NCBI GenBank assembly: GCA_003212275.1
Contig: QCQE01000003.1
Span: forward strand, 1 to 64,000
Length of the DNA: 64,000 nt
Direction of reading: 5' to 3'
Origin: Pelagibacteraceae bacterium AG-447-N18
Lineage (GTDB): Bacteria > Pseudomonadota > Alphaproteobacteria > Pelagibacterales > Pelagibacteraceae
Positions 14,752 to 25,387 of the stretch are shown piece after piece (within the stretch, counting starts at the first letter, position 1; the number at the start of each line of letters is the position of its first letter). A program made the translations under genes and the position numbers. Below the pieces are notes generated by a model that did no database searches, was not told the DNA's origin, and saw nothing but the letters and a program-made list of their open reading frames with translations.

Positions 14752-15815
14752 CTACTTAAGCCTCTATAGTTCGTAGGTACGTCTAAAGGATCAAATCCAA
14801 AATGGTTTAACCATCTATAATCACAATCAAAAAAAGCTCTAAGATCATTAATTCCATATTTCAACATCGCTAATCTATCAATTCCTATTCCAAACGCATA
14901 ACCTTGAAACTTAGTTGGATCAACCTTAACATTTTTTAAAACATTTGGATGAACCATCCCGCAACCTAGTATTTCTAGCCACTGATCACCTTCCCCTATA
15001 ATAATTTTTCCATCTTTGATTTCATATCCAATATCAACTTCGGCAGATGGTTCTGTGAAAGGAAAATGACTTGGCCTAAATCTCATCTTTATTTTTTTAA
15101 CTTCAAAAAATTCTTTGATAAAATAATTCAAACAACCTTTTAGGTGACCCATATTTATATTTTTGTCTATATGAAGACCTTCAACTTGGTGAAACATTGG
15201 TGAATGTGTTTGGTCACTATCCGATCTGTATGTTCTGCCAGGTGCAATTATTTTAAAAGGTGGTTTGTCTTTTAGCATTGTTCTAATTTGAACAGGAGAC
15301 GTATGAGTACGTAACAATCTTTCTTTTTTTTCATCAAGATAAAATGTATCATGCATATCTCTTGCTGGATGATTGTCTGGAGTATTTAAAGCAGTAAAAT
15401 TGTTGTATTCATTTTCAACATCTGGTCCTTCCTCTACACTAAAGCCTATTTCAGAAAATATAGAAGATATTTCATCAATTGTTTGTGATACAGGATGGAT
15501 TTTACCCCTTACAAATGATCGCTCTGGTAAAGTAACATCAACTTTTTCTTTTTCCAATTTTTCATTAATATTTGCTTTTTCTATTTCGTTTATTTTTAAA
15601 TTTATATGATCATGAAGTTCATCTTTAATTATATTCAAATCAGATGCGAATTTTTTTCTTTCTGAGACATCAATAGTACCTATTTTTTTAAATTGAGATG
15701 AGACCAACCCATTTTTACCAAATAGATCAGATTTAATTTGATTAAGTTCTGCTAGATCTAATTTACCTTTTAATTTTGATATAAATTCATCTCTTATTTT
15801 TTTTAGATCAGACAT
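14748..15815 (-). CDS. pheS: Phenylalanine--tRNA ligase alpha subunit
   Basis: [42 protein letters not shown] typical of PheS. Confidence 0.96.
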   Translation of the reverse strand: MSDLKKIRDEFISKLKGKLDLAELNQIKSDLFGKNGLVSSQFKKIGTIDVSERKKFASDLNIIKDELHDHINLKINEIEKANINEKLEKEKVDVTLPERSFVRGKIHPVSQTIDEISSIFSEIGFSVEEGPDVENEYNNFTALNTPDNHPARDMHDTFYLDEKKERLLRTHTSPVQIRTMLKDKPPFKIIAPGRTYRSDSDQTHSPMFHQVEGLHIDKNINMGHLKGCLNYFIKEFFEVKKIKMRFRPSHFPFTEPSAEVDIGYEIKDGKIIIGEGDQWLEILGCGMVHPNVLKNVKVDPTKFQGYAFGIGIDRLAMLKYGINDLRAFFDCDYRWLNHFGFDPLDVPTNYRGLSR

Positions 15816-15858
15816 TTTTACAGATTATTTCTTCAGCGAAATAAAACAATAGTGAAGA

Positions 15859-16215
15859 TTAATTTAAAGCAGATTGTGCTTTTTGAACAATAGTTTTAAA
15901 GGCTTCTGGGCTATCATAGGCTATCTCAGCTAAAATTTTTCTATCAATTTTAATTCCACATTTATTTAAACCATAAATAAACTTAGAATATGTCAAACCT
16001 TCAGCTCTTACACCCGCATTGATTCTTTGTATCCACAATGATTTGAAATCTCTTTTCTTATTTCTTCGATCTCTGTATGCATATTGCATAGCTTTTTCCA
16101 TAGCTTGCTTTGCAACTCTAATAGTATTCTTTCTTCTTCCCCACTGACCTTTTACAGCTTTTAAAACTTTTTTATGTTTAGCTCTACTTGTTACACCTCT
16201 TTTAACTCTTGCCAT
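15859..16215 (-). CDS. rplT: 50S ribosomal protein L20
   Basis: [30 protein letters not shown]...[20 protein letters not shown]. Confidence 0.97.
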   Translation of the reverse strand: MARVKRGVTSRAKHKKVLKAVKGQWGRRKNTIRVAKQAMEKAMQYAYRDRRNKKRDFKSLWIQRINAGVRAEGLTYSKFIYGLNKCGIKIDRKILAEIAYDSPEAFKTIVQKAQSALN

Positions 16216-16216
16216 T

Positions 16217-16423
16217 TTAACCCCTTAAGCTGTAAGGCATATACGATTTAACAATTTTACCATCTTGTTTTGACATCGCAGTAGTGCCCCTAAGTTTTCT
16301 TATTTGAGAATTAGTTCTTTTTATCATGCCGTGCCTCTTTCCAGCTTGGGCCATCATAACTTTTCCTCTAGCCGAAATTTTAAATCTTTTTTTTGCTGAG
16401 CTTTTTGTTTTTAATTTTGGCAT
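16217..16423 (-). CDS. rpmI: 50S ribosomal protein L35
   Basis: [22 protein letters not shown], syntenic with rplT and infC. Confidence 0.96.
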   Translation of the reverse strand: MPKLKTKSSAKKRFKISARGKVMMAQAGKRHGMIKRTNSQIRKLRGTTAMSKQDGKIVKSYMPYSLRG

Positions 16424-16476
16424 AATTGAACGAGGTTATACAAAGAATGTAGAAAATTTACAACCTATATTAAAGC

Positions 16477-17022
16477 CTATAAAGGTTGAATTACCATAAT
16501 CATTTGCTTCCCATCAAACTTGGGGTGCGATTCGACTTTACCAATATCTTTCATATCCTCTTTAATTTTGGCCATCAATTCATTTCCTAAATGAGAGTGT
16601 TGAAGTTCACGTCCTTTAAATCTGATGGTGAACTTTACCTTATCACCTTTGGCAATAAATTTTTTAGCATTTTTTACTTTAAACTCATAATCATGCGTTT
16701 CAGTTACTGGTCTCATTTTAATTTCTTTTAAAGCAATTATTTTTTGTTTCTTTTTTGCAAGGTTTGCTTTTTTTTGTGCATCATATTTATATTTTCCCAT
16801 GTCCATAATTTTACAAACTGGGGGATTGGCATTTGGGGCAATTTCAATTAAATCCAAATCTTGATTTTTTGCCATTGATATTGCCTCATTAGTATTTAAA
16901 ACACCTAAATTTTCTCCATCGCTAGCGATAACTTGGACCTCTGGTGAGGAAATTCTATTATTTGATCGAGGTCCACGATCCTTAGTTCTTCTTTGAAAAT
17001 AGTTTTGCTTAAAATCTGCCAC
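16477..17022 (-). CDS. infC: Translation initiation factor IF-3 (GTG start)
   Basis: DLDLIEIAPNANPPVCKIMDMGKYKYDAQKK, FTIRFKGRELQHSHLG; the start codon reads GTG on the minus strand directly after the thrS stop. Confidence 0.96.
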   Translation of the reverse strand: MADFKQNYFQRRTKDRGPRSNNRISSPEVQVIASDGENLGVLNTNEAISMAKNQDLDLIEIAPNANPPVCKIMDMGKYKYDAQKKANLAKKKQKIIALKEIKMRPVTETHDYEFKVKNAKKFIAKGDKVKFTIRFKGRELQHSHLGNELMAKIKEDMKDIGKVESHPKFDGKQMIMVIQPL

Positions 17023-18945
17023 TTAAATATTTGAAGGTGCTTTATTTAAAGCAGAAAATTTTTTTAGAAATGAGTTTAGTTCCATATTTTCTTGTTTATT
17101 TGAATCCAATCTTCTAATGGTTACTGAGTTACTGTCAACTTCTTTTTTACCACAAATTATTAAAAGAGGTATTTTTGCTAATGAATGATCTCTTATTTTA
17201 TAATTTAAATTATGATTTTTTAAATCAACCATTGATGTAATACCAGCTTCTCTTATCTTATTAGAAACTTTTTTTGCATATTCTTCGAAGTCTTCGGAAA
17301 TAGGTATAACAACTGTTTGTAATGGAGATATCCAAAATGGAAATTTTCCAGCATAATTTTCAATCAGAATACCTATAAATCTCTCAAGTGATCCAAATAA
17401 TGCACGATGTAACATGACAGGAACTTTCTTAGTACCATCTTTATCTACATATGATGCATCCAATCTACCTGGTAAATTTAAATCAACTTGAACTGTTCCA
17501 CATTGCCAATCTCTTCCTATTGCATCTCTTAAAACAAATTCTATTTTTGGACCGTAAAATGCTCCCTCACCTTTATTTATACTATACTCAAGTTTAGAAG
17601 CTTTCACTGCCTTTAACAAAGATGCTTCAGCCTTGTCCCAAATCTTATCCTCACCAACTCTTACCTCTGGCCTATCAGCATATTTAAGAATTACATTTTC
17701 GAAACCTAGATCTTTATAAATTTCTAATATCAAATTTGTAACATTTAAACATTCACTTGTGATTTGATCTTCGGAACAAAAAATATGAGCATCATCTTGA
17801 GTGAATGCTCTTACTCTTAATAACCCATGTAAAGCACCAGATGGTTCATATCTATGAACTTTTCCAAACTCAGTAATTCTTAGAGGTAAATCTCGATAAC
17901 TTTTAAGACCTTGATTAAAAACTTGTATGTGTCCAGGGCAATTCATTGGTTTAATTGCAAAAACTTTTTCATCAGGAGTTTCTGAGGTATACATATTTTC
18001 CCCATATTTTTCCCAATGACCTGATTTTTCCCATAATAATCTGTCTAATACCTCTGGTGTGTTCACCTCTTTGTATCCGGCTAGGTCCTGTTTAGCTCTC
18101 ATGTAATTAATTAATTTTTGAAATAACGTCCAACCTTTCTCATGCCAAAAAACAGAACCCGGACTTTCTTCTCTAAAATGAAACAAATCCATTTCTTTGC
18201 CCAATTTACGATGATCTCTTTTTTCTGCCTCTTCAATTCTTTTTAAATAATCGTCTAAATCTTTCTGGGAGGCCCAACTTGTTCCGTAGATCCTTTGAAG
18301 CATTTCATTTTTTGAGTCACCTCGCCAATATGCGCCTGAAACTTTTGTAAGTTTAAAGGCTTTGCCAATTTTACTAGATGATACTAAATGAGGTCCTCTA
18401 CATAAATCATACCAAGTATCACCATGATGATAGACTGAAAGTTCTTCAGTTTCCGGAATACTTTCAATAATTTCTGCCTTATATTTTTCTCCAATTTTTT
18501 TAAAATGCTTAATTGCTTTATCTCTTTCCCATACCTCTCGTCTTGTTTTTAAATCTTTGTCAATTATTTCTGACATCCTTTCTTCAATTTTTTTGAGATC
18601 GTCATTTGTAAATGGCTCCTTTCTGGCAAAGTCATAATAGAATCCATTTTCTATAACTGGTCCGATAGTAACTTGGGTGCCTGGATACAATTCTTGAACT
18701 GCCATAGCCATTATATGTGCAGCGTCATGTCTAATAACTTCTAAACCCTCTGGGTCTTTTGCTGTAAAAATTTTAACGGAACAATCTTTATCAATCGAAA
18801 AATATAAATCTTTTAATTCTCCATTCACACTCATTATCAAGGCTTGTTTTGCTAATGATTTGCTAATTTTTTCAGCAATCTCTAGGCCTGTCACTTTTTT
18901 TGGAAAATCTAAATTGTTTCCGTCTGGTAAAGTAATTATGGGCAT
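17023..18945 (-). CDS. thrS: Threonine--tRNA ligase
   Basis: TGS and catalytic domains; DAAHIMAMAVQELYPG, KPMNCPGHIQVF, GTVQVDLNLPGRLDA. Confidence 0.97.
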   Translation of the reverse strand: MPIITLPDGNNLDFPKKVTGLEIAEKISKSLAKQALIMSVNGELKDLYFSIDKDCSVKIFTAKDPEGLEVIRHDAAHIMAMAVQELYPGTQVTIGPVIENGFYYDFARKEPFTNDDLKKIEERMSEIIDKDLKTRREVWERDKAIKHFKKIGEKYKAEIIESIPETEELSVYHHGDTWYDLCRGPHLVSSSKIGKAFKLTKVSGAYWRGDSKNEMLQRIYGTSWASQKDLDDYLKRIEEAEKRDHRKLGKEMDLFHFREESPGSVFWHEKGWTLFQKLINYMRAKQDLAGYKEVNTPEVLDRLLWEKSGHWEKYGENMYTSETPDEKVFAIKPMNCPGHIQVFNQGLKSYRDLPLRITEFGKVHRYEPSGALHGLLRVRAFTQDDAHIFCSEDQITSECLNVTNLILEIYKDLGFENVILKYADRPEVRVGEDKIWDKAEASLLKAVKASKLEYSINKGEGAFYGPKIEFVLRDAIGRDWQCGTVQVDLNLPGRLDASYVDKDGTKKVPVMLHRALFGSLERFIGILIENYAGKFPFWISPLQTVVIPISEDFEEYAKKVSNKIREAGITSMVDLKNHNLNYKIRDHSLAKIPLLIICGKKEVDSNSVTIRRLDSNKQENMELNSFLKKFSALNKAPSNI

Positions 18946-20100
18946 TTAATTTAGTAATCTCTTATACTCTGAATAAGTAGAAAAACACATTTTTTCAACA
19001 TTAAATTTTTTTATAATATTTTTTCTTCCCTCCTTACCCATTAATTTTAAGGAAGTTTCATCCATTGTCATTGCTTGAATGATTTTTTTACTCAAGGAGC
19101 CTGCGTCACCAGATTCAAATAATAACCCAGTTTTTTGATCTAAAATTGTCTCATTTGATCCTCCAATATTACTAGCAATAATTATTTTTTCCATAGATTG
19201 TGCCTCTACTGCAACTCTTCCAAAAGCTTCAGGTTCAATCGATGCTGAAACTATAATATCAGAAACCTTATAAGCTAAAGCCATATCCTTACAATGGTCT
19301 ATGAATTTAAATTGATTGGTCAGATTATACTTTTCAGTTAATTTGATAAGTTTTTCTTTATAAGAATCTCTTCCCTGATCACTGCCTAATATTACAACAT
19401 GAAATGCTTCGTATCCTAATTCAATTTTAACTAAATTTATTGCTTCAATAAATAATTCTTGACCTTTCCATGACGTAAGTCGACCTGGCATAAGAATTAT
19501 TTTTTTTTTATCAGTAATATTCCACTCATTTAAAAGTTTTTTTTCATCAGTTTCAATTTTGGTTGTTGGATCAAAATAATCTACATTAATGCCCCTAAAA
19601 ATTACTAAAAATTTTTTTTTAGAATTCAAGAATTCCTGATAATTCTCTTGAATATGTGAAAAGATAAAGTTTGATCCTGCTATTACCAAATCTGACCTTA
19701 CCATTACTGAATTATAAAATTTTTTTAATCTACCTCTAAAATTATAAGTCCCATGAAATGTAGTAACAAACTTTCTTCTAGTTAATTTTGTTGCAAATAA
19801 ACACGACCAAGCTGGTGCTCGACTTCTTGCATGAACAATTGAAATATTAAAAATCAAAATTATTGCTATTAAAATAATTGAATTTATCAAAATCAATAAT
19901 GGATTTTTACTATGGACAGGAAGCCTTATTAATTTAACTTTTTTTTTATCAATAAACTTAGTTAACTCTCCACCACTTGTAACAATGTAAGATTTACAAT
20001 TATTTTCAGGTAAAAAATGTGCAATATCATAGCAACCAGTTTCTGCACCTCCGTAACCTAATTTTGGGATTACTTGCAAAACATTTAAATTAGATGACAT
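18946..20100 (-). CDS. Glycosyltransferase (GT4/GT1-like)
   Basis: VLQVIPKLGYGGAETGCYDIA, IILMPGRLTSWKGQELFIEAI, ASIEPEAFGRVAVEAQSM. Confidence 0.88.
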   Translation of the reverse strand: MSSNLNVLQVIPKLGYGGAETGCYDIAHFLPENNCKSYIVTSGGELTKFIDKKKVKLIRLPVHSKNPLLILINSIILIAIILIFNISIVHARSRAPAWSCLFATKLTRRKFVTTFHGTYNFRGRLKKFYNSVMVRSDLVIAGSNFIFSHIQENYQEFLNSKKKFLVIFRGINVDYFDPTTKIETDEKKLLNEWNITDKKKIILMPGRLTSWKGQELFIEAINLVKIELGYEAFHVVILGSDQGRDSYKEKLIKLTEKYNLTNQFKFIDHCKDMALAYKVSDIIVSASIEPEAFGRVAVEAQSMEKIIIASNIGGSNETILDQKTGLLFESGDAGSLSKKIIQAMTMDETSLKLMGKEGRKNIIKKFNVEKMCFSTYSEYKRLLN

Positions 20101-20142
20101 TTAAGATAATTATATAATAATAGACAAAACTAATAAACTTTT

Positions 20143-20889
20143 ATGACAAATTTTAATTACTTAAAAATTTCCACTACCAGAAAAATAAGATATTTGAAAC
20201 TACTTCAAAAAAATGCCACCTACATTGTTTTTTTGCATGGTTTTATGTCAGATTTGGAAGGAAAAAAACCTCAAGCATTTTTGAAATTTGCAAAAAAAAA
20301 TAAATTAGGTTTTCTTGCTTTAGAATATTCAGGTCATGGTAAATCATCAGGAAAATTTATTAATGGTAATATTTCAAAATGGACTAGGGATACTACTTTA
20401 GTAATTCAAAAAGTTGTCAAAAAAAACGATATTATATTTATCGGATCAAGTATGGGGGCTTGGATTTCTTTAAACCAGTTTAGTCTTATCAAAAACAAAA
20501 TTAAAGGTTTTTTAGGAATAGGTTCAGCACCAGAATTTCTTGATAAACTAATGTGGAATAAATTTTCTAATAAAATGAAGATTGAAATCAAAAAAAAAGG
20601 TTTTATAAATTTAAAACATGGTGATTATGAATACCCGATCACTTACCAATTGATTAAAGATGGAAGAAAAAATAAAATTTTAAATAAAAAAATAAATCAA
20701 AATGTAAATGTAACAATGGTTCATGGGAGTAAAGATAAATCTGTACCTGTAATTTACTCAAAAAAAATTTTGAAAATATTTCAATCTAAGAAAAAGAAAT
20801 TAGTAATTGTAAAAAATGGTGATCATAGTTTATCTTCACCAAAATGGCTAAAGATATTGAAAAAAGAGTTAAAATTAATAATTAACTAA
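20143..20889 (+). CDS. alpha/beta hydrolase
   Basis: FLHGFMSDLEGKK, IGSSMGAWISL nucleophile elbow, C-terminal KNGDHSL. Confidence 0.82.
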   Translation: MTNFNYLKISTTRKIRYLKLLQKNATYIVFLHGFMSDLEGKKPQAFLKFAKKNKLGFLALEYSGHGKSSGKFINGNISKWTRDTTLVIQKVVKKNDIIFIGSSMGAWISLNQFSLIKNKIKGFLGIGSAPEFLDKLMWNKFSNKMKIEIKKKGFINLKHGDYEYPITYQLIKDGRKNKILNKKINQNVNVTMVHGSKDKSVPVIYSKKILKIFQSKKKKLVIVKNGDHSLSSPKWLKILKKELKLIIN

Positions 20890-23800
20890 CTTTTTTTATT
20901 TTTGTTTTTGTAGAGATTGGATTTTTAAGCTTATCTATCATTTCTTTTGGACAAACCTGTACAAAATTCTTTAACTCGTTTTCAAAGTCATCAATTATTC
21001 TTTTTGATAAACTGGACTCTGTTTCATTACTATGTTCGAGTACCAATTCTTTTAAAAATTTTGACCAATACTCAGTTTCAACATTTTGCCATACAACTGA
21101 GTCCGGATTAACTTTTTTTTCAAATTCCTTTGATTTATCGTAAATAAAAGCCATTCCCCCTGTCATGCCGGCTGCAAAATTATCTCCAACATCTCCAAGA
21201 ATTACTGCTGTACCACCGGTCATATATTCACAACCATTAGAATCACAGCCTTCGATAACAGTTATGGCACCAGAATTTCTTACCGCAAATCTATCCCCAG
21301 CTTGACCAGCTGCAAAAAGTTTACCTGACGTTGCCCCATAAAGAACTGTGTTCCCAATAATAGTATTCTCATTGGAAATTAAATTGCTTTCATCAGGTAG
21401 TTTTATTGAAATAGTTGCTCCCGACAAACCTTTCCCAACATAATCATTTGCATCGCCTTTTAAATTAAGTTTAAGTCCTTTTGCTGTAAATGCACCAAAC
21501 GATTGTCCAGCTGAGCCTTTAAAATCTAGAGTTAAAAAATTTTCCTCTAATTTTTCATAACCATATTTTTTATATAAGTGATGTGAAATTCTAGTACCTA
21601 CAGCTCTATTAGTATTTTTAATTAAAAACTCGTTATTTATTTTTTCTGAGTTATCTAAAGCCTTTTCTATTTGAGGCCAAATTTCTTGATCCAGTGTATC
21701 AGGAACTTGATTAATTTCCGATACCTCACAATACCTCTTATTATTGCCAGGGTCTGCTTGGACGAATAATGGATTAAGATCTAAATCATCTAGATTAGGC
21801 GAGGCTTTACTTACCTGCATTAATAAATCAGTTCGACCGATAACCTCATTTAAAGATTTAAAACCAAGTGAAGCTAAAATTTCTCTTACCTCTGTAGCAA
21901 TAAATGTAAATAAATTTACAACTTTATCAGGAGTTCCAGTAAATTTTTCTCTTAATTTTTCATCCTGTGTACATACTCCTACAGGACAAGTATTAGAGTG
22001 ACATTGCCTTACCATGATACAACCCATCGCTACTAGAGCGGTAGTTGCTACACCATATTCCTCTGCACCCATCATAGCTGCGATAACAACATCTCTTCCA
22101 GTTTTAATACCCCCATCAGTTCTTAAAGTAACTTTATGTCTTAGATTATTTAATGTTAAAACCTGGTTAGCCTCAGTTAGCCCCATTTCCCAAGGTATAC
22201 CTACGTATTTTACACTTGTTTGAGGTGTAGCCCCGGTTCCTCCATTATGTCCTGAAATTAAAATTATATCAGCTTTTGCTTTTGCAACACCAGCTGCAAT
22301 AGTACCAACACCAGAAGATGCAACTAATTTCACTCCAATTCTTGCCTTAGGATTGATTTGTTTTAAATCATAAATAAGCTGAGCTAAATCCTCAATTGAA
22401 TAAATATCATGATGCGGAGGTGGGGAAATTAGTGTTACACCTGGTGTTGAATGTCTTAGCTTGGCAATCTCATCTGTTACTTTAAATCCTGGTAATTGGC
22501 CACCTTCGCCAGGTTTTGCACCTTGAGCAATTTTAATCTCAATTTCATTACAATTATTTAAATAATTAACTGTTACACCAAATCTTGCTGACGCAATTTG
22601 TTTTACTCTCGAATTTGCACTATCACCAGAGTCCATGATCTTAAATCTATTTGCATCTTCACCACCTTCTCCACTACAGGATGCACCTTTAATTCTATTC
22701 ATCCCAATAGCTAATGTTTCATGTGCCTCCTTGGATAATGCTCCGTGAGACATACTTCCACTACCAAATCTTTTTAATATTTTTTCTATTGGTTCTACCT
22801 CAGAAATTTGAATAGATGGTCCTAATTTTTTTTTTCTAAAATCTATCAAATCCCTTAAGTTAATTGGTGGCAAGTTATATATTCCCTCAGCATATTTTTT
22901 ATAAGCTGTATACGAGTTTGATCCTACAGCACTTTGTAATAAGTGGATTAATCTGCCCTGATATTGGTGTGTTTCTCCATTTTTTCTGTATCTATAAATC
23001 CCACCAATAGGTAAAACTGTATCGGTGCTTTCAAATGCCTCTTTATGTATTGCACGTATTTTTTTTTCGATTCCTGACAATCCAATACCAGAAATTTTTG
23101 AAGTCACTCCTGGAAAATAATCATCAACTATTGATCTGCTTAGACCAACAGTTTCAAAATTACATCCGCCTCGATACGAACTTAAAACAGATATACCCAT
23201 TTTTGACATGATCTTTAATAATCCTGCATTCACTGATTTGATATATCTTTCAACACATTCATCAAAACTATACTGGCCAAATAACTTTTTCTCATGCCTT
23301 TGGTATAAACTATCAAAAGCTATATATGGATTAACTGTTGTTGCTCCAACACCTATTAATGTTGCAAAAGAATGAGTGTCCAAAGCTTCGCCAGATTGAA
23401 CGTTAATTGAAACATACCCTCTTAATTTTTTATCAATTAAAAAAGTATTAATCGCACCAACGCATAACAACATTGGCATAGGCATCCTTGTATCTGAAAT
23501 AGCTTTGTCGCTTAAAACTAATTGTGTTACACCCTGTCTAACGGCAATTTCCGACTCTTTTTGGATCCTTTTAATAGAGTCAAATAAACTTTGATCATTT
23601 GAGAAAGTACAATCTATAGAGACAGAGTTTTTTCCAAAAAAATTAATAAATTTGTTAAATTGCGAATTCGATAATATCGGACTATTTAAAACATAAATAT
23701 TTTCTTTAGTTAAAGTATCAAAATCTAAAATATTCCCAAGATTACCAAATCTAGTTTTCAAACTCATAACTTTATTTTCTCTTAAAGAGTCAATCGGTGG

Positions 23801-25387
23801 ATTGGTCACTTGGCTAAAGTTTTGTCTAAAAAAGTGATAAAGTGGTCTGTATTTGTCTGATAGAACTGCTAAAGGTGTATCATCACCCATGGAACCCGTC
23901 GCTTCTTTTGCATCTTCAGCCATTGGATGTAAAATTAGCTCTAAGTCCTCTAAACTAATTCCAAAAGTGTGTTGTCGTCTCCTTAGATCTTCACCATCAA
24001 AATTATGTTTTTCATTAGAAATAGATAATTTTTCATCTAAATCTATTATCTGAGAATTGAAATGCTTATATTCTTTTGCCAAATAGTCTTTAATTTGATT
24101 ATTCGTAAACACTTTGCCTTTTTCAATTCTAACACCAATTATCTCCCCTGGGCCAAGTCTTCCTTTTGATAAAATTCTTTTTTCATTTAATTCAATCATT
24201 CCAGTTTCAGATCCGGCAAAGAGAAACTTATCTTTTGTTATTGCGTATCTTAAAGGTCTTAAACCATTACGATCATTTGCTGCAATGACCCATTCGTTAT
24301 CTGTTGCAGCAATAGCGGCAGGTCCATCCCAAGGTTCCATAGTACTATTTAAAAAATTAAACAGTTGTTGATGGCTTTTTGGAAGAGTTTTATTTCTTTT
24401 TGACCAAGCATCAGGGATCATCATTAATTTTGCTAAAGGTGCAGGTTGGCCAGATTTATTTAATAACTCAAAAACATTATCTAGTGCCGCAGAGTCAGAA
24501 ACTCCTTTTTGTATAACTGGCTTTAAATTTTCAACATTTTCAAAAAGAGGGCTACTCATCTCTTGTTCATGAACTCTCATCCAGTTTTTATTTCCTTTGT
24601 AAGTATTAATTTCACCATTATGGGCAACTGCTCTAAATGGTTGTGCCAAACTCCAGCTTGGAGCAGTATTAGTTGAAAATCTCTGATGAAAAATTGCAAA
24701 TCTTGAAATAAATCTTTCGTCTTTTAAATCCAAGAAAAAATCTGAGATAGCCTCAGCTAAAAACATGCCCTTATAGATGATTGATTTAGAACTTATTGAG
24801 CAAATATAAAAATTATTTAATGATAAATTGAATGCTTTATTCTCAATTTTTTTTCTTGTTTCATAAATTTTTCTTTCAAGCTCTTTATCAAGCAAATTTT
24901 TATCATTCGATTTAAAAAGCACTTGAATTATCTCTGGCATAGTTTGGAAAGCTTTTTCTCCTAAAACTTTTGGATTAACAGGCACCTGTCTCCATCCATA
25001 GATACTAAAATCGTTTTTAGTTAACTCACTTTCTACAATCGTTTTACAGCTTTCTTGTGAGGAGTAATCATTTCTTGGTAAAAAAATCATTCCAACACAA
25101 ATATCAGAGCCATCATGTGTGTGACCTGTAACCTCTATTTTTTCAACAAAGAAATCTTTGGGAATTTCTAAATGTATTCCTGCCCCATCACCTGTTTTTC
25201 CATCAGCATCAACAGCTCCTCGATGCCAAACAGCCTTTAAAGCTTCAATTCCATATTCTACAACCTCTCTTGATTTTTTTCCCTCTGTTGATGCAATTAA
25301 CCCTACGCCACATGCATCATGTTCCATTTCCTTAGAATAAACATTGTTTTTAATAAGTAATTCTAAATTTTTTTTATATATACTCAT
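20882..25387 (-). CDS. gltB: Glutamate synthase (NADPH) large subunit
   Basis: 1501 aa; ACGVGLIAST Ntn-type N-terminus, FMN/FeS region with CHSNTCPVGVCTQ, C-terminal GXGXG repeat domain; paired with gltD. Confidence 0.97.
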   Translation of the reverse strand: MSIYKKNLELLIKNNVYSKEMEHDACGVGLIASTEGKKSREVVEYGIEALKAVWHRGAVDADGKTGDGAGIHLEIPKDFFVEKIEVTGHTHDGSDICVGMIFLPRNDYSSQESCKTIVESELTKNDFSIYGWRQVPVNPKVLGEKAFQTMPEIIQVLFKSNDKNLLDKELERKIYETRKKIENKAFNLSLNNFYICSISSKSIIYKGMFLAEAISDFFLDLKDERFISRFAIFHQRFSTNTAPSWSLAQPFRAVAHNGEINTYKGNKNWMRVHEQEMSSPLFENVENLKPVIQKGVSDSAALDNVFELLNKSGQPAPLAKLMMIPDAWSKRNKTLPKSHQQLFNFLNSTMEPWDGPAAIAATDNEWVIAANDRNGLRPLRYAITKDKFLFAGSETGMIELNEKRILSKGRLGPGEIIGVRIEKGKVFTNNQIKDYLAKEYKHFNSQIIDLDEKLSISNEKHNFDGEDLRRRQHTFGISLEDLELILHPMAEDAKEATGSMGDDTPLAVLSDKYRPLYHFFRQNFSQVTNPPIDSLRENKVMSLKTRFGNLGNILDFDTLTKENIYVLNSPILSNSQFNKFINFFGKNSVSIDCTFSNDQSLFDSIKRIQKESEIAVRQGVTQLVLSDKAISDTRMPMPMLLCVGAINTFLIDKKLRGYVSINVQSGEALDTHSFATLIGVGATTVNPYIAFDSLYQRHEKKLFGQYSFDECVERYIKSVNAGLLKIMSKMGISVLSSYRGGCNFETVGLSRSIVDDYFPGVTSKISGIGLSGIEKKIRAIHKEAFESTDTVLPIGGIYRYRKNGETHQYQGRLIHLLQSAVGSNSYTAYKKYAEGIYNLPPINLRDLIDFRKKKLGPSIQISEVEPIEKILKRFGSGSMSHGALSKEAHETLAIGMNRIKGASCSGEGGEDANRFKIMDSGDSANSRVKQIASARFGVTVNYLNNCNEIEIKIAQGAKPGEGGQLPGFKVTDEIAKLRHSTPGVTLISPPPHHDIYSIEDLAQLIYDLKQINPKARIGVKLVASSGVGTIAAGVAKAKADIILISGHNGGTGATPQTSVKYVGIPWEMGLTEANQVLTLNNLRHKVTLRTDGGIKTGRDVVIAAMMGAEEYGVATTALVAMGCIMVRQCHSNTCPVGVCTQDEKLREKFTGTPDKVVNLFTFIATEVREILASLGFKSLNEVIGRTDLLMQVSKASPNLDDLDLNPLFVQADPGNNKRYCEVSEINQVPDTLDQEIWPQIEKALDNSEKINNEFLIKNTNRAVGTRISHHLYKKYGYEKLEENFLTLDFKGSAGQSFGAFTAKGLKLNLKGDANDYVGKGLSGATISIKLPDESNLISNENTIIGNTVLYGATSGKLFAAGQAGDRFAVRNSGAITVIEGCDSNGCEYMTGGTAVILGDVGDNFAAGMTGGMAFIYDKSKEFEKKVNPDSVVWQNVETEYWSKFLKELVLEHSNETESSLSKRIIDDFENELKNFVQVCPKEMIDKLKNPISTKTKIKKVS